From positions 7,812,001-7,876,000 of the forward strand of contig CM055617.1 in the NCBI GenBank assembly GCA_029379385.1: a DNA stretch of 64,000 nucleotides, written 5' to 3'. The stretch comes from Quillaja saponaria. Taxonomy: Eukaryota > Streptophyta > Magnoliopsida > Fabales > Quillajaceae. Below the pieces are notes generated by a model, which worked only from the letters and a program-made list of their open reading frames with translations, was not told the origin of the DNA and searched no databases. Numbering within the stretch: position 1 is the stretch's first letter; each line of letters starts with the position of its first letter. A program made the position numbers and the translations under genes. Shown here one piece after another: positions 40,895-53,000 of the stretch.

Positions 40895-41818
40895 TGACTG
40901 ACTTATGGCCACCCCCACTTGACTATTTCAAAAGGAAGAGTTTGAAAACTTGGGTCATGGGATTTTTTTTTTTTTTTTTTTTTTTTTCTGGCTATGGGGT
41001 GTTCAATTGGTAAACCAAGGCACTTCACATAAATTGTACAAAGCCAATTAGCCAAGCTCAAGCAGGAAGCTTTTGAAGAGGATATGACAATAGGAACTTA
41101 AATCTCTAATTTTTGCAGCTATTTTTATAAATGGTTTGTTCATTTGGAAGGAAAACTTGATAACAAGGTGTAAAGTTTAACCCTATGACAGGTTGTAAAG
41201 TTTAGGAAAAAATAGTTGTTTTTTTCTCTATAAATAGTATCTTGTCACTAGCAACTTTTTATTTTTCTGTATTATTTTGATTCTTAAAAATATAATAGGA
41301 TCTATTTAGATAGGAAAAGAGAGATAAGTTAAAATAATTTAAAATGAGAAAATAAGGTATGTGATAATATTTAATTATTTTTATTAAATATATACTAATA
41401 ATATTTAAGTAAATATTTTTCACATATAATTTTAAAATTATAGAATAATACATCATGCTTTTTTTTCTTTTTACTTGTCTCCCAATTATTTTAAAAGTAT
41501 TATTGTTTCAACTCCTCTTTGTTGATATCTTCTCCTTTACTAATCTCATTCTTGAAATCCACCCAATTTTCACTTAGTATAGTGTCGTAATTCACTAATA
41601 ATACGGTCTCCGTTTCATCTTGGGTCCAAAGTTTAATTTTACTAATGAAAGTGTTATTGTTTGTAGAAATTGAAATTAAGATTTGTAAAGACAGCGGCTT
41701 TTATAATACATGATGAACAGCATAATTGGGACCCTAATTTGATATTTTCTAGTGGTAAAAAATGAGAATAATAAGTTTATATATACAAAAATTAAATTGT
41801 AATTAATTTCTTTTTAAG
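40895..41818. other. 3' flank of the NHL gene
   Basis: The first part should be 3' UTR. A poly-T tract of about 26 bases lies at 40962-40987. No further gene seen before the rearranged repeat units begin at 41819. Confidence 0.55.
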
Positions 41819-44171
41819 AATGATGAAGCTGGGTCTTCTGCTTGGGTTCAATACAATTGAAATAAATGGCCTCAAGTTAAGGGTTTTGCTTGGTTTTTAC
41901 AATTGCAAACTTTACATAAAATGGGTTTTTGGTAAAGAAAACAAAATTGAATTGTACATTCTAATTGTACTAGTTTTTTTATCTCAAATTCTCAATCATA
42001 ATTCCAAGCACTTCTCAGATTTAAGGACTTCAAAATTCAAATATAAGAAGAGAAAATAAATGTGGAAACAAGAATTTCAATTGCAAGAAAAGAAGACTAA
42101 AAAACAAATTCCAAAATTTTAATTGTCTACTTCAAAATTCAAATACTATAATTTTTTTTCTTTCTTCCATGTTTCTTACTCTGGAACAAGCTCGGAGATT
42201 GTCAAAAATGGAAAAAAAGAAAAAAGAAAAAAAAGACTGAGGCTGAGAAATGTAATTATTGAATTGGTAAGTTTACGGTGTAGCGCACTGCATTGGGGCG
42301 GGAAATGACCTGGTCCAATGGGATTAGACAGTTACCGGATATCAACCAACGGCCCAGATTGTTTAGGTTCACTGTCCATCGATTCTCTACGTGCTCCTTC
42401 TTCCATCAACGGCGGTGCCGTCTTGAGAACTCTGAGCTCTCCATCGATGGTAATGGCTTTTCCATCGTGAGTCAATTTCAAACCATTAACACCAAAAACA
42501 AAGATGATAATCAAAAAACAAACAAACGAGAAAGCCTTTGAGATAGCCATAGCTAGTTTTTGCTTAATTTTTCGTAGCTCATAAAATAAAACCAATACAT
42601 ATATTTATAGTACTCATCAAGTCTAAATATTAGATTTTGAATTCAACTATGATTTGCATATTTGAGTTTTAAATCAATTCTATTTACTTCATTCCTTTTC
42701 TTCTTCTTTTTTTCTTTTTTTTTAATCGTTCTATTTGGAGGATTTCAGTCATAAATAAATTGTAACTCAATGAGAATGTGAGATATATATAATTAACCAA
42801 ATTTAATTACATCTTATCCAACGTAAAATAACATTGATTTGGGAAATAATTGAGAGTCCTATGAGATATATGTATTTGAGTTATTTCAGTAATAGGACAA
42901 ATTGTAATTCAATGAGAATATTAGATATATAATTAACCAAATTTATTTACATCTTATCCAATATTAAATAATATTGATTTGGGAAATAATTGAGAGTCCT
43001 ATGAGATTTTTCTTTATTTATCCCTAATTGATCTATTTGAGTGATTTGAGTCATAGATAAATTGTAATTCAATGAGAATATTAAATATATAATTAACCAA
43101 ATTTAGTTTCATCTTATCCAATATTAAATAATATTGATTTGAGAAATAATTTTGAGAGTCCTATAAAAGTATTTTATGTAAATATAAAAGTCAAAATACA
43201 TGGGTTCTTGTATAAATAATAAAGTCCTATATCCTTGTTAATTTTAATATCTTATAACCTAGTATTTTTTTTTGTCCTTGGTTAAACAAAAATTAGGGAG
43301 GCATAGGTTACTCTTTCGGAGTCTTATGCTAGGACGAGATTGAAAATAGCTATAAAAAACTTCCATGAGATAATTCAAATCCAATATGTGAGATGATTAA
43401 ACAAATCACTTATTATTGAGATTATCAATTTACAATTATTATGCTAATTAAATTAATACCATCATAATTTTTAAATTTCATGATTACATACTGGTAGTAT
43501 TTATATCGAAGAACACAACAATTATAACCATAAAGTCATTAAAAATTATATTGAATTACCTAGTAAATTATATTATAGAATATGAATAAAATGCACGTCG
43601 ATTACACGTCACATTCCTAGCTCTCGTTACAATCTTACTTCCTAATTAATATGCTCTGTTGTAATTATCCATTATCAACTTATCACCATTATACCAAATT
43701 ACCAATTAAACCAATCAATTATCATCATAATTCTTTGAATTGTATAATTACTATTAATATTTGTCAGTAAATAACAATTATGTCAAATAAATGTATAGTA
43801 AATAATATTACTTTTTTTTAACATAAAAATATAATAAATAGGCTTATTAATTGTTTTGGTCATTCAAAATTATATCAGTTTGTAGTTCAATTATTCAATA
43901 ATTTTCTTAATTAATTTATCTTTTAAGATTTAGAATTCTTAATCAACTTTCATTCATTCCATTTATATAAATTAATGAAATAATCACATTTAACATGAAA
44001 ATAATAACTATCATAAGTTGTTTTTATATCTTCAAAAAATTTTAAAAAAAATTAATCATTTCATGAATTATTTTATTTATGCATAACATGAGAATGAAAA
44101 AAATATAACTTAGAGGATGAAATTAACAGAAAATATTATTCACTTACTAAATTAAAAAATAAGAAACACTA
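41819..44171. repeat. Rearranged unit: fasciclin 3' end joined to beta-galactosidase 5' end
   Basis: 41819-42430 matches the sequence downstream of and within the end of the fasciclin gene (45599-46265), starting AATGATGAAGCTGGGTCTT. At about 42425-42435 it switches, at a shared TCTG-type short homology, to beta-galactosidase exon 1 (compare 35360-35469), and continues as beta-galactosidase upstream DNA (42551-44170, compare 35470-36910). The second 180-bp promoter unit is shortened (ATATGTATTTGAGTTATTTC), and the same shortening occurs in the next unit, so the two share an ancestor later than the original promoter. Confidence 0.87.
42332..42550 (-). CDS. Chimeric ORF: beta-galactosidase N terminus plus fasciclin-gene tail
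   Basis: From ATG at 42550 to a stop ending at 42332 there are 72 sense codons. Residues 1 to about 39 copy the beta-galactosidase start, with signal peptide [16 protein letters not shown] and HDGKAITIDGE. The rest, from RVLKTAPPLMEEGARRE to KQSGPL, copies the C-terminal tail of the fasciclin gene at 46074-46781, read in that gene's own tail frame. The last residues VDIR differ because of an indel. It keeps about 800 bp of copied beta-galactosidase promoter upstream. If expressed it would be a small secreted peptide with neither parent's enzyme or fasciclin domain. Expression is unknown, so it may be an accident of rearrangement. Confidence 0.5.
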   Translation of the reverse strand: MAISKAFSFVCFLIIIFVFGVNGLKLTHDGKAITIDGELRVLKTAPPLMEEGARRESMDSEPKQSGPLVDIR

Positions 44172-45598
44172 GAATGATGAAGCTGGGTCTTTTGAATATT
44201 TGAGTTTTAAATGAATTATATTTACTTCATTCCTTTTTTATCCATATTTGATCTATTTGAAGGATTTCAGTCATAAACAAATTGTAACTCAATGAGAATG
44301 TGAGATATATATAATTAACCAAATTTAATTACATCTTATTCAACATAAAATAACATTGATTTGGGAAATAATTGAGAGTCCTATGAGATATATGTATTTG
44401 AGTTATTTCAGTAATAGACAAATTGTAATTCAATGAGAATATTAGATATATAATTAACCAAATTTATTTACATCTTATCCAATATTAAAAAATATTGATT
44501 TGGGAAATTATTGAGAGTCCTAGGAGATTTTAAGATTTTTTTATTTTTATCATTTTTCTTTATCCATATTTGATCTATTTGAGTGATTTCAGTCATAAAT
44601 AAATTGTAATTCAATGAGAATATTAGATATATAATTAACCAAATTTAGTTTCATCTTATCCAATATTTAATAATATTAATTTGAGAAATAATTTTGAGAG
44701 TCCTCTACAATTTTAAGATTTTTTTTTTTATACAATATCATATTATTTTATGTAAATATAAAAGCCAAAATACATGGGTATCGAAGAACTTCCATGAGAT
44801 AATTCAAATCTAATATGTGAGATGATTAAACAAATCACTTATTATTGAGATTATCAATTTACAATTATTATGCTAATAAAATTAATAACATCATAATTTT
44901 TAAATTTCATGATTACATACTGGTAGTATTTATATCGGAGAACACAACAATTATAACCATAAAGTCATTAAAAATTATATTGAATTACCTAGTAAATTAT
45001 ATTATAGAATATGAATAAAATGCACGTCGATTACACGTCACATTCCTAGCTCACGTTACAATCTTACTTCCTAATTAATATTCTCTGTTGTAATTATCCA
45101 TTATCAACTTATCACCATTATACCAAATTACCAATTAAACCAATCAATTATCATCATAATTCTTTGAATTCTATAATTACTATTAATATTTGTCAGAAAT
45201 AACAATTATGTCAAATAAATGTATAGTAAATATTATTACTCTTTTTTAACATAAAAATATAATAAATAGGCTTATCAATTGTTTTGGTCATTCAAAATTA
45301 TATCAGTTTGTAGTTCGGTTATTCAATAATTTTCTCAATTAATTTTATCTTGTAAGATTTAGAATTTTTAATCAACTTTCATTCTTCTATTTATATGAAT
45401 TAATGAAATAATCACATTTGACATAAAAATAATAAATATCATAAGTTGTTTTTATATCTTCAAAAAATTAAAAAAAAATAGTCATTTCATGAATTATTTT
45501 ATTTATGCATAACATGAGAATGAATAAAATATAACTTAGAGGATGAAATTAACAGAAAATATTATTCACTGACTAAATTAAAAAATAAGAAACACTAG
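44172..45598. repeat. Second, shortened copy of the rearranged unit
   Basis: Begins with about 21 bp of the fasciclin-downstream word AATGATGAAGCTGGGTCTTTT and then jumps directly into beta-galactosidase promoter sequence (TTGAATATTTGAGTTTTAAA, compare 35572 and 42657). The 0.8 kb holding the fasciclin tail and beta-galactosidase exon 1 has been deleted. 44790-45598 matches 43355-44171 closely. No gene lies within it. Confidence 0.85.
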
Positions 45599-46073
45599 AA
45601 TGATGAAGCTGGGTCTTTTGCTTGGGTTCAACACAATTGAAATAAATGGCCTCAAGTTAAGGGTTTTGTTTGGTTTTTACAATTGCAAACTTTACATAAA
45701 ATGGGTTTTTGGTAAAGAAAACAATTTTGAATTGTACATTCTAAACATTTGATATGGCAGAGAGGTAAACAACTATTTGTACTAGTTTTTTTATCTCAAA
45801 TTCTCAATCACAATTCCACTCACTTTTCAGATTTAAGGACTTCAAAATTCAAATATAACAAGAGAAAATAAACGTTGAAACAAGAATTTCAATTGCAAGA
45901 AATGAATACTAAATTTCAAATTCCAAAATTTAATCATCTACTTCAAATTAAAATGCTACAAATTTTTTTTTTTTCTTCCATGTATCTTACTCTGGAACAA
46001 GCTCAGAGATTTTGTCAAGAAAGGGGGTAAAAAAAAGACTAAGGGTGAGAAATGTAATTATCCAATGGTAAGT
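45599..46073. other. Fasciclin gene 3' flank, source of the copied segment
   Basis: This flank, starting AATGATGAAGCTGGGTCTT, is the original of 41819-42280. It should include the 3' UTR of the minus-strand fasciclin gene. The copy has a 36-bp gap relative to it around 45745-45780. Confidence 0.7.
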
Positions 46074-47316
46074 TTACGGTGTAGCGCACTGCATTGGGGA
46101 GGAATAACTGTGGCGGGAAATGACCTGGTCCAATGGGAACAAGACTTGTGGGATTAGACAGTTACTGGTATCATCCAACGGCCCAGATTGTTTAGGTTCA
46201 TTTTCCATCAATTCTCTACGTGCTCCTTCGTCCATCAACGGCGGTACCGTCTTGAGAACTCTGCCGAGAGGCTCCACCGTTGCTTCCAGTTCCTCGTCAT
46301 CGCTGTAGCTGGTTTCCAGGAGTGAAACTCTTGCTTTTGTTGGCGATCTTACCTCCGGCTTCAGAGGCCGCGCTGCACGGTAATCTTCAATTGGCGGTGA
46401 AGATATTGTCGAGTGATCAATTTCTGGTGAATCGGATTTCAGAAGAAAAACAGGGGATACCTCAGGCGAGAAAGTATAAGTTGAGGCTGGGGACTCAGTT
46501 GAGATCTGAGACGAACTATCAAGAATTTCCGTCGAATCTGACGTAGAACGACCATAAACAGCAGTAGATCCAGGAGTTGGAGCGCCCACTGTGTGATTAA
46601 TCGGCGAAATCTTCCTGACCGGAGGATGAGGCTGTATGATTCGTGAGGTTGAATGTAGTAAACTTCGGGATCGAAGAGACGATCGAACTGCTAGAAGGAC
46701 CAAGAACCGTATAATTCCTTGATGAATTCCAACCGATTCTTGGATAGACACCATGGTGACTCGGGGAACTAGCCTGCGCATCCAAAGGTGGAGAACCAGT
46801 TACAACTCTAAGCGTCGATCGAAGACTGAGAATCCCGTCAAGGCCATGAACAGCGGCTTCACGACCATAGTATAGTCCCGGAAAAACAATATCCACACCT
46901 CCAACGGCAACCGCACCAGTTTCAAGATTCCTAGTTACGTGGAGGCGACGTGAGGGAAGAAGAGTTGGAAGGGAATAGCCGAACGAAAGACGACGAAGAT
47001 CAGAGATGGAAAGACGGCGAGGGACGACATGGTAGCGAAGTGTGTTAGTGTACGACGCCGCCGTTTGAGTCATGTCGAGTGCGAACAGAGACGAATCCGT
47101 AGGGGCGAAGAAAGTAAAAGAGTGGGTGTTGTTGATTGAAGATGAGAGAAGATAAAATTGAAGGTCGGAGGTGACTATGGCGTTGCAGAAGAGATTGTAG
47201 CCACGGACTCTGAGAATTTCGAGCATGGAGTCGAACTCTCTGGTGGAGATGGAGTTCACGGAATTCGAGAGGGAGAGAAGGAAGACAAAGAGAAGCAAAA
47301 TCGAATTGGACGCCAT
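46074..47316 (-). CDS. Fasciclin-like arabinogalactan protein, probable frameshift in tail
   Basis: Secreted or GPI-type cell-surface adhesion protein of the FLA19/20/21 class. Starts MASNSILLLFVFLL at 47316 with a signal peptide. One fasciclin domain follows, with the H1-like motif FTFFAPTDSSLF, the central LRYHVVP and the H2-like VHGLDGIL. This frame stops at 46597-46599, giving 239 residues. Another frame on the same strand is open from 46781 to a stop at 46074, is rich in Ser, Pro and Thr, and contains NHTVGAPTPGS and the tail VLKTVPPLMDEGARRE. A single frame change near 46620-46660 would join them into about 400 residues, similar to longer family members. I find no GT-AG intron to explain it, so either there is a one-base indel or the protein truly ends at 46597. 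No introns elsewhere. Confidence 0.8.
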
Positions 47317-49096
47317 TGACGATGAGGACCAGAGCTGAGAGATTTTCAAGAACAAGAACAACGGTAAAGTAATAGTTTGGGATCATAATACTGGCGGGCT
47401 TTTGATTTATAATAATTATTATTTTTTGACTAAATTGGTTATAGTTTTGTAGTTTAATTACGAAATTACCACCAATACCGTTATTTGTACAATTAGGCCC
47501 CTGTGCTAAAACCTTATCAGTTGCTTAACCAATTTACAAAACATTAGGTATTCTTCTTTTTTGAAGTAAGCAATTTGAAGTGTGGGGTCTAATCAGAATG
47601 GAAATAGAAGATGATTTAAAAATATGTTTAGTCCGAGATTTTTTATGGGTTGGTTTGAGTCCTTTAGAATATTCAGTTTTGCTGATGTAAATTAAATTGG
47701 AAAATTGGAATGGGATTGGTGTGGCTTTTGTGGCAGCCATGGTCTTGCTCTTGCATGTTTGTCACAAAGAGAGAAGGGAAAGCAGGGTCAATAAAAGACA
47801 ATTGTGAAAATTGAATCATTGTTTTTTATCTGAAAAATGATAAAGTAAAGATGAAAAGATACTTGCTACTCCTTATTATGTCTGTTGTACTTATTAAACT
47901 CACTGCATTGAAATGCTATTTCTCTCTTAAACTAACCACAACGAACTAAAAAAGGTCAAGAGTGGGAGTATGTAGATGACCAAGGTGCTCCTGCTTTTCC
48001 AAATCATACCTCCAAACTCTATCACCTCCACTGTAGATCCGACAATCGGTTTACAGTGTCTAATAGGTTTTATAGGTAAACAAATTGCCTAAACTAACCT
48101 TTACCCCCAAATTGACCCATAACAATCCCTCCTACTTCAGATACTTCTTGTTCTCAAGAATTGAGTTGAAAACTCTTTGAACTGGTAGGGACTGCCACAA
48201 GAGAACATGTTGGAGGAGGTTCCACGAAGTGGAATAGCTAAAAAGATTAATTGTGATCTTGCATCAAGAACGACTCATCAAGGCTTCAATCTGTAATTTT
48301 GATGCTTTGTTGCTGATTTAGTTTCCTTTAAGATGATCTCTTGAATTTTCTTCCTTGAATAGAAATTCTGAGTCTTCATCTTTGCAACTTGAGGATATCC
48401 TTTGGTCTTCATGTCTCCCAGCAACCATTCAAAGCATTATAGCTTGAAAACTAGTGTGGGAGGATTATTTGTCATATCATTCGTTGCTTCCCATATGTTA
48501 CTTCTGCCATTTAGTCTTACAATTGATTTGCAACAATTCTTGTTCAAAATGACCTCCAAGTTGCACCATCTTCATCCATGTTGCAGTGTTATCCATGTAT
48601 GAAGCTACAATGGAAGCGTTCCAATTAAAATTCTTGTTATCTTTTTTTTTTTTTTTTTTTTTTCCAAGGTTGTGCTAGGTAAAAGATTAAAGATTTGAGG
48701 GTTAAGTGGTCCATGTAGATAGTTTCATGGAGCATACATTAATGATACAAATGTTAAGGTTAATTGTATTTGGTTGTGATAACAAATGAAAGTTAATCTT
48801 TCAGTTCTTAACTGTTAACCATGATTGGTAGTGAATTTAAAATTAATGAAAAAAATTAAAATATCTTTTATTTATTTAATCCAACAATATTAATATATCA
48901 AAAAAACTATAAAAAATTAAATATTGTATATATCAATATATACAACTAAAATTTTATTGTATATATCAATGAATACAAGCTACAATTTTAATTTAAAAAT
49001 AAAATATCACTTCTCATTTATCATCATATTTATTTCCTTCATATTAATTTGAAACAATTAGTTTATGAATTTATCAATAGACAATATGTTAAAACA

Positions 49097-49137
<41 letters not shown>

Positions 49138-49834
49138 AGTCAAATAATTAAAGACCCTAGTTTTAAATTAACAAAATAATAAATTTTTATTATTATTTTA
49201 ATTTACTTAATCTTATGCCAATTGGGTTGACATGACTCAAAATGTTCATGTTATGCTAAACTTTTGTTTAGTAAATATAAAAATTTTATTCTTATATTTG
49301 AGTTAAAATTTATTTTAAAGAAAATCTAATTTTTATTTTTTTTTATTCTGAAAATATTATTTCACTAAAAAATTAAAACAATTCTGGGTTGTTAGAGGAG
49401 GAAAAAGTCAAATAAAATGTCAATGGGTATAATTACGCATGCAATTTGAAGCACACATGGAGGACTGTTGAGTCCTTTTATATATCTTCATGTAACCCCT
49501 CTTAACCTACCCTCCCAAAGTGTAATGCTTAACCTCAAAATTAAGAGACAACTTTAACCCACTGAAGTTTTACCTCATAATCGCTTCTTGTGCCAAACAC
49601 ACTCAAATGAGGTAAATAATTACTCCTTTAAACTTTTCATCCCTTTTAACCTCGTACCAAACACACCCTAAAGTTCATATATCTACTAATAATATTATAT
49701 ATGCTCTTATTCTTATTCATATACTAGTACTGTTAATACAAATATTAACTTAAGTCCAATAAGAAGCCTAGGCCCACCAAAGACCCTACAAATATAAGCT
49801 TTCACACTCTCAAAAAATGTCAATCTCTTTACAC
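47317..49834. other. Intergenic DNA with retroelement remnants and simple repeats
   Basis: The first 100 bp are the fasciclin promoter side. I see no intact gene. A probable LTR-retroelement remnant (47940-48660) is listed separately. A poly-T run lies at about 48642-48663 and a (TA)n run at about 49102-49134. Short frames are not convincing. Confidence 0.5.
47940..48660 (-). mobile_element. Possible LTR retrotransposon remnant
   Basis: On the minus strand a purine-rich GTAGGAGGGAT runs directly into TGTTATGGGTCAATT near 48129, which looks like a polypurine tract meeting a 3' LTR terminus. Sequence before it (48130-48600) reads like badly decayed coding DNA. I found no second LTR or recognisable pol motif. 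Confidence 0.3.
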
Positions 49835-49899
49835 TTTATAGCTCTCCCCTTATCTCTCTAGATACTAACTTGAGCTTCAGATTGCTGACAGATCTCCAA

Positions 49900-50033
49900 G
49901 ACCACCCCTGCAGGTCTCCAGCTCAGACAAGTGGGAGGTGTTGAGGAGACCACCTAGCCAGGTCTCTAGCTCGAATAAGTAGGAGGCATTGAGGAGACCA
50001 CCTCACCAGGTCTCCAGCTCGGACAAAATCTGA
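49900..50033. repeat. 48-bp tandem repeat, about 2.7 copies
   Basis: The word GACCACC..CAGGTCTC.AGCTC recurs every 48 bp (about 49890, 49938 and 49997 region), separated by AAGTGGGAGGTGTTGAGGA-type spacers. GC-rich against its surroundings, so it is probably part of a repeat family from elsewhere in the genome. Confidence 0.75.
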
Positions 50034-53000
50034 CATTAACAAGTACAATAAATATTATAATGACAAAAATCTTCCCATTTCATGACTTGTTGTCCCACCC
50101 AAATTTTCAATTCAACCATTTTCAGTTCTTAATCTGATGGTCATCATCTCTTTGGCATTGATTATTTCTTGCGAGATTGGTCGTTTTCCACTAGAAATTA
50201 CATAACTAAATTCAACTTGGGATATTCTTTTCATTTGCTGATAAACTTTGTTGCTTGTAGGTGAATCCTTTCCCATTTCTACATAACTAGTTAATCTTGC
50301 AACATGCATTTGAGGTTGATGCAGGGGTGTGAAATTAGGTGGATTATGAGGGATTTTCTCTGAAGTTGTTAAATTTGCAGGAGCAGAGTTCTAAGAATTC
50401 AATTTCAAACATGGATTAGGTTGATAATTCTTTAGTTCAATGTGGGTGCAAAATATTGATCTTGGTGTTCGTGGTAAGTAGTTTTAGATTCCTCTGATGT
50501 CAAGTCCTTCTCGGCCTAAACTGGCACTTGCCCAACATAATAGTAATCTCTACTCCATATATGACACTTTGCTTGAGACGAAACTGTATTTGAGGGTGAC
50601 ATGATGGGATATGCTATATTATTTGTGAAGAAAATCTATTCATTGTCACAAATAGCCCCAAATAGCCTTAGTGAAAGTGGTGCAAGTAGGGTACAAATTC
50701 TTGCATTAGATGTCAATAATAATCAATGGGATCTTTGGATTCTAGATCAATCGCAACTAATATATCAATCCTCTTTCATTATGACAAGGGCACTGTAATA
50801 AGCTTCAGGAGAAGGGATCAAACCCTCTGTCTTATAGAAGCTAAGTTCATATCCAATTGAGCGAGAGAACCATAAGATTTGATGCGATACATTAGACTTT
50901 GAGGATCATCAAGAACAAAATTCGTGTATGAAAATAACAGATAAGAAAGCATGTATAAAAATAATAATTATATTATATTTATAAAATAGATGGATACAAT
51001 ATTTGAATTAATATTTTTTTTTTAAAAAAAGAATTGAATCATCTCATTTGATTTCTTTAAAAACTTTGTTTAATCTGAGAGTTATGTAACTTGATCCCGG
51101 ATGAATTGATGAACCTCTTTTGATATGACGTTGTGAAAAGTCTTGTGATCTCTGCAGGCATTGGGCTTGATCGTAGGGATTTGTGGTTTGCTTGAATCTC
51201 TATTGTTTGAGAGAGAAATGCAAGAGAGTTTCAAGAGCTTTTGTGCCTCCTTTCCATTGACTATGGGAACCTATTTATAGGAGAATGTTAGGGTGGACAA
51301 GTTTGATAATTTGAGATAATTATGGTGATTGAAGAATTTGTCCAATTTAAATGTAATTGGAGATGATTGAATGAAATGTTGGGTAATTGAAAGTGATTTA
51401 ATTGTGATTGAGTTTCATTTGAGGTGATTTGATAGTTAATTTGTGTCTATCTTGTCAATTGACCAATTAGTGTCTAATTTGTCAATTTGTGTTTTGACTA
51501 ATTAGTGTCCAATTTATAATTTAACTAATTGAGCCTTAATTTGGCCAATTATTTTAATAGATAAAAATACCAAAATTTTAGTGTCTACATTTTTCTTATC
51601 TTATTTACCAAAAGTAAGAGATTTCATCATTACTTAAAAGAATCAAACATATGGCTAAGAGATTGTTGACAGATCAGCAAATTAAAATATAATGCTTGAT
51701 AATCTACTAATTTGAGTTAATGAAACTCTTAATTTAGCTTAAATCTTAAGATACATCATCAATTTGTTGTTCGTAAGGGTCGGAACACTCTAAAATGTAA
51801 GAATATTATTCCCAATCTCTTTTCATTTAGAAAAGATGGTCTCCTTTATAATTTTGACAAGAAAATAATCATTACAAAATACGATTAAAAATCTTTTAGA
51901 TATAAGGTAGTAGTTTTGTAATGTTTTCTACGAAGGTATGGGGTATCCTAAGTGATAGCAACTTTCAGTCCTTTCCGTACCAAACCTAAATGGGTTTTTA
52001 ATTTTGCCAAAATGAGTACATAAACGGGCGCAAGTTCGAGTATGGATTTTTGCACTTAATGCCTGTTGGGTACAAGCAAGACCCAAACCTGAAAGATACT
52101 CATTTTCTTGCCCATTTGCACATTGACTCGACTTGGACTCAACCCAATACAGATCCAACTCCTTTTTTTTTTTTTTCTTTTTTTATAACGGTTATGTAAA
52201 TAATAATTGTGAAAATAAACTAAAAGATTAGTTTCTTTAATTAGATAAATGAATTTCTTAATTTCCTCCCTTAGTCTGCTCTTATATTTTCTTAAATTAT
52301 TTCCTAAATTCTCTAATTAATTCCTTAATATTCTCATTTTCTTAAATTATTTATATTTTATTTCATGTATATAATTTGTACTATGTATGTTTGTATTTTT
52401 TTTACAGTTGACTAATTTGTTTTTATTTTTATAAAGTTTCATCAACAATTTTAGGGATGTGATAAATATTTTTTTTAGTGATTATAGATTATAATTATTA
52501 AAAATTTTAAAATATTAATTTATTAATATCACAATACTGAAATAATAATTAACTACTGTAATATGTACCAAAAAAAATAATAATTAACTATTTTAACAAA
52601 TTATAAATAATTTTTTCATACATTGAGTCGAATATTTAGGTATTAAATATGTTAAAAAATCTTGTTGGATGTATTGTATTTATGTTTATATTTTTTTAAA
52701 AAAGATTTGCTTGATTTGTGTGTTTTTAATTACTTGGATTTTTGTAATTTAAATTTCATTGAAATTGATGACCAAATTAATTAATAACAGAAGTATTTAT
52801 AAACAATTTGATTTAAATTGCCGGAATATGTAGTACCCTAACCCTAGCCTATCTTTTTATTTTCTAATAAAATATAATAATAATGATAAACTTGATATAT
52901 GTATTAAGAGGAGTCCATATATAGGATCTATATCTCCAGATCTGCAGCCCATACAGGCTACCGGAAGCCTCGTGGGGCAAGGGCCCAATACAGTTTGGTT

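Noticed and set aside
46600..46680. Short intron to explain the fasciclin frame change
   Set aside because: No GT donor and AG acceptor pair with a plausible length joins the two frames; genes of this family usually lack introns.
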